64,000 nucleotides of DNA from Riptortus pedestris (Eukaryota > Arthropoda > Insecta > Hemiptera > Alydidae). Within the stretch, counting starts at the first letter, position 1. Each line of letters starts with the position of its first letter. Shown here piece after piece: positions 45,986-58,051 of this stretch. Both the position numbers and the translations under genes were made by a program. The notes beneath the pieces were generated by a model. It was not told where the DNA came from. It was given only the letters and a program-made list of their open reading frames with translations, and searched no databases. Location of the stretch: assembly GCA_019009955.1 (NCBI GenBank), contig CM032233.1, positions 120,058,501-120,122,500 on the forward strand, read 5' to 3'.

Positions 45986-46287
45986 CTCGCCGGGTGAATG
46001 CTTCAACAAACAGTCACCAAACCCAAAAGTTGATGATATCCTTTCAACTCTATGTGAAGCGAAAATATATCGTGAACATTCCAGAAAAAAAAATTAGAGC
46101 ACAAACATACTTTATAATTTTACACACACACAAGTATACCTGCATTGCTGTAAATATATTTGTTTTAATGCTCTCAATGCAAATTTTCATTGAGACTCTT
46201 TCTCAGACCATGAGGAGGTGGGTGGGTTTAGAATCTTGTTGAAATGTAAAATCTTTGATATCTTCATTATATAAGCATTGGCGTTGA
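45986..46287. other. No recognisable feature
   Basis: Includes a short (CA)n. The frame 45994-46242 has no motif. Confidence 0.35.
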
Positions 46288-46291
46288 TTAA

Positions 46292-47273
46292 CCCTACAAC
46301 TACCAGGGGGGGGGCTCCTTGAGCCCACAACTTTTTGTTTTTGTTCCCTATCACCCAATTTTAATGGGATATTTTTGATATTTTATGTATTCCTCAGAAA
46401 AACATCCTAGAGTGAGGGCATAACAATAAAATTAAATAAAAAAATTTCTATGTTGAGAAAAAAAATTTTTTTTGACGTATGGGCTCGAGGAGCCCCCCCC
46501 CCCTTGGTAATGCAAGGGGTAGTTATACACTTAAGTACCAAGGGGGGGGGGCTTCTCGAGCCCACTGATATTTAATACTACTTTTAACTAATAATTCAAG
46601 TGTTATTAATTATATTGCTCAAATAATAATTACTTTGATGTAATTTTAACATACACAAACCTTCTCAAGTTTTTTTTTTTCTCAAAAAAAAAATATATAT
46701 TCTCCTCATATAATTTTTTTTCATAAAAAAATATATTACTGAGATGGTTATAATTATTGCTCCTGATAGGTACTTTTTTAGAAAAGAGAAGATTTTCTAG
46801 GTTGTTCCCAACTAGGGGAACAGTTAGTCCATGCTGCATCCTGGATAAACACTCGGAAAAAAAAATTATTGTGCAAAAGCACCGATAATTGCATTACGAA
46901 TCTGATAATTATATTTTCTTAAATTATTATTCTATTATAATGTTATAATAACTTAGATATAGATAACTTTTTATTCTAACAATGTTTAGATATGTTCCTC
47001 CAGTAGAATAAAATTACATTTAATTTAAAGTCATCCTTTTTTCCCCATCCGAACTTTTTTTTTTTAATTTATTTTTATTTTTGTATTTAATTTTTTTTTT
47101 AAATTTTTTTTCCACAGGTGTCATAAGAAACGTTCATTAAACATAATCCAATAGAAATAAAAATTTTAAAAAAATTATAGAACCAAAATAAAAGGTTTTT
47201 AAGGTTGTGGGCTCGAGGAGCCCCCCCCCCCTTGGTAATCCATGCGACCTGGGAGAGGTCGGTAATACTAGGG
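46292..47273. mobile_element. piggyBac deletion derivative (copy 2, non-autonomous)
   Basis: 982 bp between TTAA 46288-46291 and 47274-47277. It is nearly identical in both outer parts to copy 1 at 24297-25913 (accctac... and ...ggtaatactaggg, four G-run palindromic motifs). The roughly 700-bp transposase region is replaced by about 50 bp (46785-46845) that still ends in the last codons, aaacactcgg. It could only move with transposase from elsewhere. Confidence 0.92.
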
Positions 47274-47277
47274 TTAA

Positions 47278-48520
47278 GGCATGCCTTACTATTTGACTTG
47301 ATGCTTATATGCAGTCCCTGCCACACGAGACGTAGAGAGAAAAATATGATTTGACGTCATTCCTGTATGAGTTCACCATCTGGGAAATCATCCTAGGTGC
47401 ATGAAAGGGCACCTCAGGCGAATCTATACCACTTTCGTAATGGAATCTAGTATACCGTTGATTTCACAGCACGAGGAATTTTTTTATATTATCTGAAATA
47501 AGAAGATATGTTGAATATTACATTAGACGATTTGGCGTGGAATGAGCCAAGTATGACGTGGCATTTCCGAGGTTTATCTACCGCATTCAAATAGGACTCA
47601 GAAACTTAGCCCAACTTCCTCCGGGCCCAATAACCTTGGCCAAACTTATATCTTAACAATCCCAGGACTCCCTCGGCTCTGAATTAATTTATAGCAACAA
47701 GAGAATTTGCATAGCGGTGGGCCATTTCCATATAGTGATTGAGAAAGGGCTGGGAGCTTTCAGTGGTCCTGGGGCTGAAGGATTATTGATTACCGATGTG
47801 ATGTCAGGTAAGGTAGTCGGGTAGAGCGTCTTTCAGGGCGTATTAGCATACTAACAATACAATTCTAGAGGATACTGGCATAGGTCGCCCCGTAATTCAG
47901 GTCACACATAAACTCTCAACAAGGATGCAAAACATGCAATTGGATCGCTGTGTATTCACGTAAACAGTAAAGTTCAAACATTTGCCCACTTCCATTTCAC
48001 TGCTGCAAATAAATCAATAAGTTTTTTTTTAAATATTATTATTTTTCATTAAATATAACATTATTCAGATTCATTATTAACTTTGTGAAAAAGTGCAAAC
48101 GACGATATCGTTCGTAAGAGCATGAGCCATTATATGCATGCCAATGTATTTCTGTATTTTTTTTATTTCAGAGTTCATTCCTCTTCCCACAGACTTGTTT
48201 CAAAGATAATTTTCTTGGGTACGACTTTTAAGTAGCGGCATTTTTCAATAAAATCTGCAGTTTCTGAATTAAAGATATGGGCATTTTACGGCTAAATGAT
48301 GCGTCAAATCTAAAGATTCACGGATATAAACTCGTTTTAGAATTTGATTATCTACAAGAATCCCTCATAAAATGTATGGCATTCCATTAGAAATTCCAAA
48401 GTTAGGGTCGCTAGAGAAGTACTGGAGAAGGTGACGATGTTAAATATGGACTGAAAAGATACTTCATTGGTCAAACTTCTGCCTCACCAAGTATAAGCCA
48501 TTTATTAAGACAATTGGCGA
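47278..48520. other. No recognisable feature
   Basis: About 1.2 kb with no repeat, motif or open frame of note. One of the longest apparently unique stretches. Could be host sequence or unknown repeat. Confidence 0.4.
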
Positions 48521-48553
48521 TTTTAAGGGTGGCGGCACGGACGTTGGGACACC

Positions 48554-48597
<44 letters not shown>

Positions 48598-49200
48598 CTG
48601 TTAATGCTCTAGAGATCGCAATTTTTGTTTGATCGTTACTGAACATATTTACCGGTTTTATGTTAACAGAATATCAAGTTAGTTAATGTCTGAAATCGGA
48701 CCAGTGGGAGGATGGGTTTACAGGGTAGGGGGGTAATTTTCGAAAATTCGAAATATCACTGTCACTATACGTCGGATCGAAATATTGTATAGAACCAATT
48801 GTGCTGAAAATTAAATGTACTATGAATATTTTTATTCTATCTTGAATATTAGCCGAAATATTTGCATTTTTCAGGTGTCACTGAAGGGCGAGAGAAAGGA
48901 CAGGGATGATGAGATCTAAGGAAAATAAAGGAAATCTCACCAATCTTCCGCCTGTGCGGGCAGGAGTAGGAATCACAGAAGATTCGGGCATATGGAGAAA
49001 AATTCTATTGAACCAATTACGTTAATCTTTTGATGCTCTACAATTGCTATTCTTTATAATTTTTAATTGCTCAAAATTTAAGCGAGTCATTCGCATTTTC
49101 ATCCTACTGTAAACCCCCACTTCATCGGATTTTTGCTTAGAAATTTAAAAGATTTGATGACATGTTGTCAGTAGCGTTTCCTCCTAGATGGGAAATCTGC
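48521..49200 (+). repeat. Family A, form C, 5'-truncated at its (TA)n
   Basis: The TA run 48558-48592 is followed by tttgtctgttaatgctctagagatcgc, the common body, then the form C core (gagagaaaggacagggatgatgagatctaagg) and a decayed 3' end (tagatgggaaatctgc). The 35 bp before the TA run (ggcggcacggacgttgggacaccctgta) looks like the end of a Tc1-like element. Confidence 0.7.
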
Positions 49201-49243
49201 ACTGGGAAAATGGACACGGAGAAAAAAAAAAACATTAACTAAA

Positions 49244-49244
<1 letters not shown>

Positions 49245-49288
<44 letters not shown>

Positions 49289-49365
49289 TTAAACAGACCT
49301 CATTTACGTTGTCGGTACTTCATTAAAATTGTCCCATGAGAACAAATTCAGCTTTAAAAAGGGAT
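49245..49365 (-). repeat. (TA)n and family A 5'-end scrap
   Basis: TA run, then aaacagacctcatttacgttgtc and tcccatgagaacaaattcagc, a decayed reverse 5' end. 49366-49740 is unclassified apart from a short TA run at 49682. Confidence 0.5.
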
Positions 49366-49740
49366 TTTTATTAGTTTTACGTAAATGGAAGTATTATCTG
49401 CTGGCAAATATTTGTTGATGTACTGATGGCTCCTAAATAATTAACAGACGTTGATTAATGGAGAAAAAATAAATAAATAGGCTGTATTTGTGTGTTACGA
49501 ATTGGAAAACTGACAATTTTCCCATGGGCTTCTCTGTCGGGGGCTGGGTTTCGGATGAGCTATCCCCCAGTGGGATTGGGGCGACGGTTGAAGAGAATTT
49601 ATACTCCACCTTTAATTTAATAGGGTAGAATTCAGCCCTGCTTGCCCTCAAAAAAAAAAGGTAGTTCTGTAAAAAAAAAGTATATATATATGCTTTTAGT
49701 TATTTTGTAAAAGGAATAACGCACCTTAATTAGAAATTTT

Positions 49741-50730
49741 AGCAGATTCCCCTTAAGGGAAATCAGCTATTGAGGTCGTACTCATGACACGATTTTCAAA
49801 ATTTGTCTTCAAATGTCCATCGATCCTACCCCTTAGATGATGAAAATGAGGTTCGTTCAAAACTGTGTATATACTCGTATGTATGTATGTATATATATAT
49901 ATATGTCTGTTACCACTCTAGCGTTCGCAATTATTGTTTAATCGTTACCAAACTCGATATTTAGTCGTTTTATGTAATAAGAAAGACCAAGTTTGTTAAC
50001 GGCTGAAATCGGACCAGGGGGAGGGGAGGGTATAGAGGGGAGGAATTTCGAAAATTCGAAATATCTCTGTTACTATACGTCAGATTGAAACGTTGTATAG
50101 AAACAATCTTATTCTAAATTAAATTTACTATAAATATTGTTTTAAAAATATTTTCCGTATAATGAGTATTAACCTAGACATTTGGAGTTTTTAGTTAAAC
50201 GATTTCAGTAAACCCCCTCTCCTACTAGTGTTATATTAATAATAAGCTGCTATATCATGAACCACTTCATTAAAAGGCTAAATACCAAATATTGTTTTCA
50301 TTGAACTTTTATTTTGTGAGATATATGCAAATAAGTACTGTTGACCCCCCCCCACTTTTTTTTCTTGGATTACTAAAATTTAAGTGATTGAGATAAAACT
50401 GATTCAGATTCATTACAAATTACAGTACTAGCTTTAGTACATTTTTTTCAATAATATTAATGTGTTTTATTCAGATATATTTCATTAATTCTTTTTTCTT
50501 TTTGGTCTATCTATCTATTCAGCGCTACGAGGTTGGCTGGCCTGTTTGTTTACAATTCAGCCGCTTTCCGTTGTAGAGATTATTAACTTGTATTATAAAT
50601 TGATTGAAAGATTTCTCATAACCGTTTGTATTTATTCACTTAACATTAGTGTTACATGTATGTATATTTATCTATTGTAAACCTTCGCGTGGGAAATCTG
50701 CTAAGCTTACGCAGCTCCTGCGCGTCGGAT
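49741..50730 (+). repeat. Family A, long form, complete
   Basis: agcagattccccttaagggaaatcagc to gggaaatctgctaagcttacgcagctcctgcgcgtcgga, about 990 bp. The (TA)n is short and impure here (gtatatactcgtatgtatgtatg). Confidence 0.88.
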
Positions 50731-51177
50731 TTTTATTCACTATCTAGAGGTAATCGTATTACATTCGAATTTTTTATATCCGGATTTTATTAGTCGTGCA
50801 ACCTGATACACTTTTATTAACTGTACATATTAAACTGGGTCCTCTTAATATTGGACCTGTGCCCGTACGAATTAAACATTTAGTTTGTTACTGGATCTGG
50901 TGTCCGGAACGATGAGCTCAGCTAACGAGATGAATGAAATCCAAGTAGGTTTCTTGGAATGACAAAATTTGAATTTGTCGCAATTTAAGCGCAGAATACT
51001 TCAAGAGTTTCAAATATTTGCGGAACTACACCCTATCTCATCTATTGATCTTAACATATATGCTTTCAACGAGTAAATCTTGAACCTTGAACGATTATTT
51101 CGCGTCATAATTTATAATCGATTATTTTAAGATAAAATGTTATAGAATATATTACTGATGTATTTAATTTCTGTTTA
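50731..51177. other. No recognisable feature
   Basis: AT-rich spacer without repeat matches. Confidence 0.35.
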
Positions 51178-51291
51178 AGCAGATTTCCCTTAAGGGAAAC
51201 CAGCTATTGAGGTCGTACTCATGACGCGATTTTCGCAAAATTTCTTCAAATGTTCATTGATCCCAGGAGATGACGAAAATGAGGTCCGTTC

Positions 51292-51348
<57 letters not shown>

Positions 51349-52513
51349 TGTTAACGCTCTAGCGGTCGCAATTTTTGTTTGATCGTTACAAAAACTCGAT
51401 ATTTAATCGTTTTATGTAAAAAGACAGATCAAGTTCGTTAATGGCTGAAATCGGACCAGAGGGATGGGGGGAGGGGGTTAGAGGGGGATTTTCGAAAATT
51501 CGAAATATTTCCGTTATTATGTATTATTTCCGCGTAATGAGTATGACCTCAATAGCTGATTTCCCTCAAGGGAAATTTGCTAAAATCATTTTAGTCAAAG
51601 GTTACAATCAAAAGAGCAATAGGAGTGTATCGGGGAAGGGGATTCGAAATATTACCGTTGTTATGAGTGGAATCTAATATTGATATATAACCAAAATTGC
51701 TAAACTATTGATGCTCTGCAATTGTTGTTTTATATATTTTCTCTAACTCAAATATTAGGTTATTCGTAATTTATTCGCTCCAGCTTTCAGTAAATCACCA
51801 CTACTACTCGTTGGATTTTGACTTAGAAATAGAGAAAAAAGTCTGTCACGCAGGGGCTGCGTAAACTAAGCAGATTTCCCACGAGAAGTTATACAATAGA
51901 GAAATCTCCATACGAGATCGGAACTGTTCCGGAAACGGCCGAACTAGCTTTCGGCGGGAACGAATAGAGCCGACCTTATCCGATCTCATCTCGTCTGTTC
52001 TCGGCACACACTCAATAAAAATGCAAATATCTCGGTTAATATTCAAGATAGAGAATAAATGTATATAACAATATTTATAGTAAATGTAAGTTGCAAGAAG
52101 ATTGGTTCTATACAATTTTTCGATCTGACGTATAGTAACGGAAATATTTCGAAATTCCCCCTCTAACCCCCCCCCCTGGTCTTATTTCAGCCGTTAACGA
52201 ACTTCTTTTTTTTACCGTTCTCGATCTTTTTTTTACATAAAACGGTTAAAAACCGAGTTTGGTGACGATTAAACAAAAATTGCGACCGCTAGAGTGTTAC
52301 CAGACAAATATATATATATAGTTTCGAACGGACCTCATTTTCGTCATCTCCTAGGTAGTACCGATGGACATTTGAAGAAATTTGTCGAAAATCGCGTCAT
52401 TCCTCAATAGCTGACTTCCCTTAAGGATTTATGGAGCTTCCTTCAGCTAATATGGAGAGATTACTAGTGTGTCATTCTAGCACGTTAGATTACGCAGCCC
52501 ATGCTTGACAGGC
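51178..52513 (+). repeat. Family A mosaic, outer form C copy
   Basis: Forward 5' end at 51178 (agcagatttcccttaagggaaacc) and (TA)n 51297-51344 to 51520. A 60-bp reverse 5' end follows (51525-51585), then form C to 51840 (gttggattttgacttagaaatagag). A nested reverse copy comes next, and a forward 3' end (gttagattacgcagcccatgcttgacaggc) at 52484-52513. Confidence 0.65.
51841..52425 (-). repeat. Family A, short form, nested
   Basis: gtctgtcacgcaggggctgcgtaaac, short-form core (gatcggaactgttccggaaacggccg), body, then gacctcattttcgtcatctcc and the decayed 5' palindrome (gacttcccttaagg). Confidence 0.8.
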
Positions 52514-52619
52514 TTTTGTCAATTTGTATTAAATTATAAATATTCATTTTTATCTATTTTTATCGTTCGCTTCTATTTTATAAAAGTTTCTATTAATCTT
52601 CTTTCTTGCCAGTGGGGCT

Positions 52620-52840
52620 CAGGTTAGCAATGTGAGCTATAAAGCGTTGACCTTAATCTCACATGGTAAACCTAGAGTGGCGAGTTCGATTCCCGCCTGG
52701 GCAAAGGAAATTATTTAATGACGGAATTCATTAAATAACATCCTAAAATCCCACCCTGGCTAGAAAAGGGTGGTAACCTGTATATAACCCGTCCCAATTA
52801 GCTTGAGTTGCAAAAAGTGGACGTTAATAAATAATAATAA
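52620..52840 (+). mobile_element. tRNA-derived SINE (copy 2)
   Basis: Head ggttagcaatgtgagctataaagcg with B-box-like gagttcgattcccgcc, body aatcccaccctggctagaaaagggtgg, tail gttaataaataataataa. About 95 percent similar by eye to copy 1. The exact start and a target duplication are not clear. Confidence 0.82.
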
Positions 52841-52949
52841 TTTTTTCCAGTCTTGTGTTTCTGATTAACAAGTATTATTATCTATTGATAGAACCAATTA
52901 AAGCTTTGTATGTTAATGCCGGTTAAAAAGGTATGACTCCTGTAAAATT

Positions 52950-53398
52950 CTTTTCTAGTTGTCTTTGTTATGGATAGTTTTATAGAAGGTAATGGAAAAC
53001 CAATAAACTTCACAAAGCCGGACTCTCTGCTTTTCACCTCTGGAAAGAGAGTAGTTTTAGATTACAAGAAAAAAACAATTAAACTCTCTGAACAAATAAA
53101 CTACTTGAGTCTATAGCTAGGGAAACCTCACATTCGGAACACACATTTCAAGGAAGCTAATGCAGGTAAGGAGAAAAGCCCGCTCTCTTGGTCACGTACT
53201 AAGATCACAGACATTAACACTCAAGCAGAAGAAACTAGTATACACTAGAGTATAAGGCCCGCACTAACATACGAAACACATCTTTTTAGGTTTGTTCTTC
53301 CCTCTACTCTTCAGCAGCTACAACAATTTCAAAACGCTATCCTTGTAGCAATTTCATATGACACATCCTTCAGGCACGGGTTAATCCATTGCAAGTCA
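52950..53398 (+). pseudogene. LINE reverse transcriptase fragment, decayed
   Basis: Frame pieces RKARSLGHVLRSQTLTLKQ, KKLVYTRV, then after a shift RPALTYETH, then STLQQLQQFQNAIL. This is the segment just after the RT core of Jockey/CR1-like LINEs (K-x-x-L-Y-x-x-x-x-R-P-x-L-T-Y, later an L-x-x-x-Q motif). It has stops and shifts and no active site. It differs from the Jockey copy at 15631. Confidence 0.55.
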
Positions 53399-53399
53399 T

Positions 53400-53968
53400 C
53401 CGGCAGAAATCGGACCCGTGGGTTTAGTGTAGGGGTTTTCGAAATATCTCAGTTACTATACGTCGGATCGAAAAAATTTATATAAACAACCTTACTACTG
53501 AAAATAAAGTGTACTATTAATATTGTTGTATACATTTATTCTCTATCTTGAATATTAACCGAGATAGTGGCATTTTTCAGTTTTGAGCCTTCAGCGAACC
53601 TCCACTCCTACTCATGTCATAACTAATAGTAAGCTGTTATATCATGAACTATTTCATTCCAAGGTTGAATACCAAATATTGTTTTCATTGAACTTTTAGT
53701 TTGTGAGATATATGCAAATACGTTCTGTTGATCCCCCCTTCTTATGTTTTTCGATTACTAAAATTTGAGTGACTGAGATAAAAATGAGTTTCTTAATAAA
53801 ATTAATATGTTATATTTCATTAATTGTTTTTCATTCCGGTCTTTATATCTATTCAAGCTACAGGGATGGCTGGCCTGTTTGTTTACAATTCAGACACTTT
53901 CCGTTGTAGAGATTATTAACTTCTAAATTGATTGAAATGTTTCGCATGACCTTTTGTATTTATTCTAG
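53400..53968 (+). repeat. Family A, body fragment
   Basis: From ggcagaaatcggacccgtggg to catgaccttttgtatttattc. The 3' end was replaced by the copy that starts at 53973 and does not resume after it. Confidence 0.75.
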
Positions 53969-53972
53969 TTTT

Positions 53973-54945
53973 AGCAGATTTTCCTTAAGGGAAATCAGCT
54001 ATTGAGGTTGTACTCATGACGCGAATTTCGAAATATTTCTTCAAATGTCTATCGATCCTAACTAGGAGATGACGTTCAAAACTATATATATATATATATA
54101 TATACACATATATATTTGTTTGTTACTGCTCTAGCGATCACAATTATTGTTTAATCATTACCAAACTCGATATTTAGTCGTTTTATGTAAAAATAAAGAT
54201 TAAATTCGTTAACGGCTGAAATCGGATCAGGCTAAGGGAAGGGGGGTTTAGAGAGCAGGAATTTCGAAACTTCGAAATATCTCTGTTACTATCCGTCGGA
54301 TCCAAAAATTGTATAGAATCAATTTCATTGCAAATTACATTTAATATAAATATAGTTCTATACATATTTTCTGTATAATGAGTATTAACCGAGATATTTG
54401 GATTTTATAGTTTTTTTGCTTCCAGTAAGCCCCCACTCATGCTATGTCATATTAATAATAAGCTGTTATATCATGAACCACTTCATTATAAGGTTAAATA
54501 CCAAAAGATATTTTCAACAAAGCTTAATTATACGAGATACAAACAAATACGTTTTGTTGGCTCTCCTTTTGTTGTTGGATTACTAAAATCTGAGTGATTG
54601 AGATAGACATTATTCTGATTCATTTCAAATTACTCTACTAGCCATAGTAAATAGTTTTCAAAAAATTAATATTTTATATTCAGACATATTTCATTAATTG
54701 TTCATCTTTCCTGTCTAGAATAATTCTATCTATTCGGCGCTGTGAAGTTGGCTGCTCTGTTTGTTTAGAATTCAGACGCATTCCGTTGTAGGTATTATTA
54801 ACTTGTAAATTGACTGAATGATTTCTTATTACTGTTTGTATTTATTCCCTTAACATTCACGGTGGTGTTATCAGTAGGTAGATTAATCTGTAGTAATCTT
54901 TCCCTTGGGAAGTCTGCTTAGTTTACGCAGCCCCTGCGTGACGGA
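53973..54945 (+). repeat. Family A, long form, complete
   Basis: agcagattttccttaagggaaatcagc to gggaagtctgcttagtttacgcagcccctgcgtgacggac, 973 bp, with a short (TA)n at 54084-54114. Confidence 0.88.
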
Positions 54946-55643
54946 CTTTCCTCTGATGTGTCTCTCGAGCCAGATAAACTCGGTAGATCTCCTTAGCCAA
55001 CGTCTTGAAGAAACGAAGAAACAATTGCATGACTTTATAGTAAATGAGAATAAAGCTGAAAGAAGCAAAAGTAAGCTAAACAGAATTAGTTTCATGAAAA
55101 AGAATGGCTTCCCGGGGGGAAAAAATTCTCTTGATAAATAGTTGAGTCAGGCCGAGAGCTTGGAGGGACCAGAGGCTATGCTCCTTTTGTGCGGCCCTGC
55201 CGGACGGAGGATTAAAGAAAGTAGCGGCGGCGCTAGAATTATTACGTCGAACCACCTGAGGAAGTTTTAATGAAGCAAACCTCTTCTCTAGGAATTCCCT
55301 TTTGCTTCAAGGAAGCCTTTATTCGGGCTCGTGCAATATCCGTATAATGGGGCCAGTTAGGGGATGGGACTGCTTCTTAGGAAGGAACCCCCGCCCCACC
55401 CCCACCCCCAGATCATTCATCCTCCCCGGAAAGCCCATAACGGTGATGAAACTCCTCACATTGCTCCGAATTCAGACCAACAATGACGTAGCTAGAAACA
55501 TTTAATAAAAATGGAATGCATGTTATAGGTGTCAGAAAGACTTGATTAATCGAAAGGAATAACGAGTTTCAAACATTTAATCTCAGGCCTCTCTTACTCA
55601 AACTTTCTTAAAAACGTTCACGTTCTACAATAGTAATTTTGTT
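54946..55643. other. Unassigned segment with a short open frame, partly GC-rich
   Basis: The frame continuing to 55141 gives SVDLLSQRLEETKKQLHDF, a charged, coiled-coil-like stretch ending GGKNSLDK. It starts within the family A end, so no valid start is seen. 55150-55440 is GC-rich (a Cn-An run near 55390). I recognise neither. Confidence 0.3.
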
Positions 55644-56613
55644 AGCAGATTCCCTTAACGGAAATCAGCTATTGAAGTTGTAGTCATGACGCGATTTTCG
55701 AAAAATGTCTTCAAATGTTCATCGTTCCTATCCAGGGGATGACGAAAATGAGGTCCCTTCAAAATTATTTATATCAATCTATATCTTTGTCTGTTACCGC
55801 TCTAGCGGTCGCAATTTTGGTTTAATCGTTACCAAACTCGATATTTAATCGTTTCATGTAAAAAGAAAGATCGAGTTCGTTAATGGCTGAAATCCGAGGG
55901 GTTTAGACGGGAGCGATTTCGAAAATTCTTAATATCTCCATTATTAAGCGTCGGATCTAAAAATTTGTTTAGTACCCATCTTATTGGAATTGTATTGTTC
56001 TAGCTATTCAATTGGCCTCAACATCAGTAACGTGAGAGATAGAGTGAATTAAAAATATATCAGTATATAACATATTAATTTTATTGAAAACTATCTACTA
56101 TATCTAGCACTGTAATTTATAATGAATAAGAATAATGTTTATCTCAATCAATCAAATTTTAGTAGTCTTAAGACTGGGGAGGGGGTGTCACCAAAACATA
56201 TTTGTACGTATCACTTATACTAAAGGTCTCTTGAAACAATATCTCGCATTTAAGCTAGGAATATTGCGATTTATTACAAAACAGAGTATTTTTCTTGTAA
56301 CGTGAGTAGGGGGTTTGCTTAAGGCTGAAAACTGAAAAATGCAAATATCTCCATAATTATTCAAGATAGAGAATAAATGTATATAACAATATTTTTAGTA
56401 AATGTAATGGGCAATAAGATTGGTACTTCAGAATATTTCGATCCGACGTATAAGAACGGAGATATTTTGAATTTTCGAATATCCTCCCCTCAAACCCCCC
56501 TCCCACTGTTCCGATTTCAGTCATTAACGAACTTCATTCTACTTTTTACATGAAATGATTAAATATCAAGTTTGGTTAAGATTAAACAAAAATTACTCTA
56601 GAGCGTTAACAGG

Positions 56614-56672
<59 letters not shown>

Positions 56673-56786
56673 GATTGGGCCTCATTTTCGTCATGTCCTG
56701 GGTAAGATCGATGTACATATGAAGAAATGTCCGACCTCAATGTGTATACAACCACAATAGCTGATTTCCCTCGAGGGAAATCTGCT
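55644..56786. repeat. Two facing family A pieces: forward 55644-55992, reverse 56050-56786
   Basis: The forward piece starts agcagattcccttaacggaaatc and stops in the body, and its TA tract is only atttatatcaatctatatc. The reverse piece starts in the body (aaatatatcagtatataac), has (TA)n 56615-56665 and ends tgatttccctcgagggaaatctgct. Confidence 0.78.
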
Positions 56787-56839
56787 AAAAATGACGATCA
56801 AGTGTCTTGATGAGAATCATTAGGGAAAATCTGCTAAAA

Positions 56840-57672
56840 CAATGAAAAAATCCATAATTTCCATTTATCCCATGACGTAAAAGTTCGATGAGAACAATAT
56901 TTGTTATTTAGGTTTCAAATAAAGTGGTTCATAATATAATAGCTTATTGTTAATATGACATAAGCAGGAGTGGGGGTTTACTGAAGGCCGAAAACTAAAA
57001 AACGCAAATATCTCGGTTAATATTAAAGATAAAGAAAACATGTGCAACATTTATAGATCATTTAATTTTCAATAAGATTGGTTCTATACAATGTTTCAAT
57101 CCGACCTATAGTAACAGAGATATTTCGAATTTTCGAAAATCCTCTCCTCTAAAACCCCGTCTTCTCCCTGGTCCGATTTCAGCCATTAACGAATTTGATC
57201 TTTTCTTTTACATAAAACGACTAAATATTTAATTTGGTAACGATTAAACAAGAACTGCGACCGCTAGAGCGTTAACAGACATATATATAAAACTAAGCAG
57301 ATTTCCTACGTACGCCACGTATTTGTATTTATCTCAAAAAGAAAAGTTTAATGAAACCAATATTTGGTTTTAGTCTTCAAATAAAGAGATTCACAACAGC
57401 TTATTGTTAATATGAGAAGGAGTGGGGGTTTACTGAAGCTTGAACAGCCTCTAAATTTCACCCCTAGAACCTAAATTGGGGGAAAAAGTGTATAAAATGT
57501 AGTCCTTTATTTTCAGAATAGTTTTGTAACAGACATATACATATATATACAGTATTGAACAGACCTCATTTTCGTCATCTACTAGGACCGATGGACATTT
57601 GAAGAAAAATTTCGAAAATCGCGTCATGAGTACGACATCAATAGCTGATTTCCCTTAAGGGAAATCTGCTAA
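56840..57672 (-). repeat. Family A, two joined reverse fragments
   Basis: 56840-57285 is body without 3' end, ending gcgttaacagacatata. 57290-57672 begins aaactaagcagatttcctacg, contains a foreign stretch (ctaaatttcacccctagaacc), and ends ttcccttaagggaaatctgct. Confidence 0.7.
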
Positions 57673-58051
57673 AAACATGAGTGCATTACAGTAAGGGTTA
57701 ACATTGATATAAAATTACAATATTGAGAAGGAACGTTGATTTGATTGAGGGGTGCTGACAACAATTCGCCAACTCGGAGGGGGGTGGGCTCAACTTTGAA
57801 GGGCTCTCTCACTCCTATATCCTCCAAATAAATTAGAGCCTTAATCTCATTACTAACACTGCTGACAATACTATAGGCGGTGGAAAGGAAAACCAACCTT
57901 TTCCCAAAGCCACAATCCAAGACGCCGAATCTTAATTGGCTACGTGAAGCCAAATGTAATACCACTGTTTCATTATCAAATTTAGCAAAGTAATCTACTA
58001 AATGGCAATTCAAATTTCGTTGAAGGGAGAAAAGCCGGAAAAATATGAAAA
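57673..58051 (-). other. Unassigned segment with a 134-residue open frame
   Basis: The reverse frame 58073-57669 is open for 134 codons between two family A copies, but its first codons lie in the family A 3' end. The residues (FNETVVLHLASRS-like, LGVLDCGFGKRLVFLSTAYS) match nothing I know. Probably chance, or part of an unknown repeat. Confidence 0.3.
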
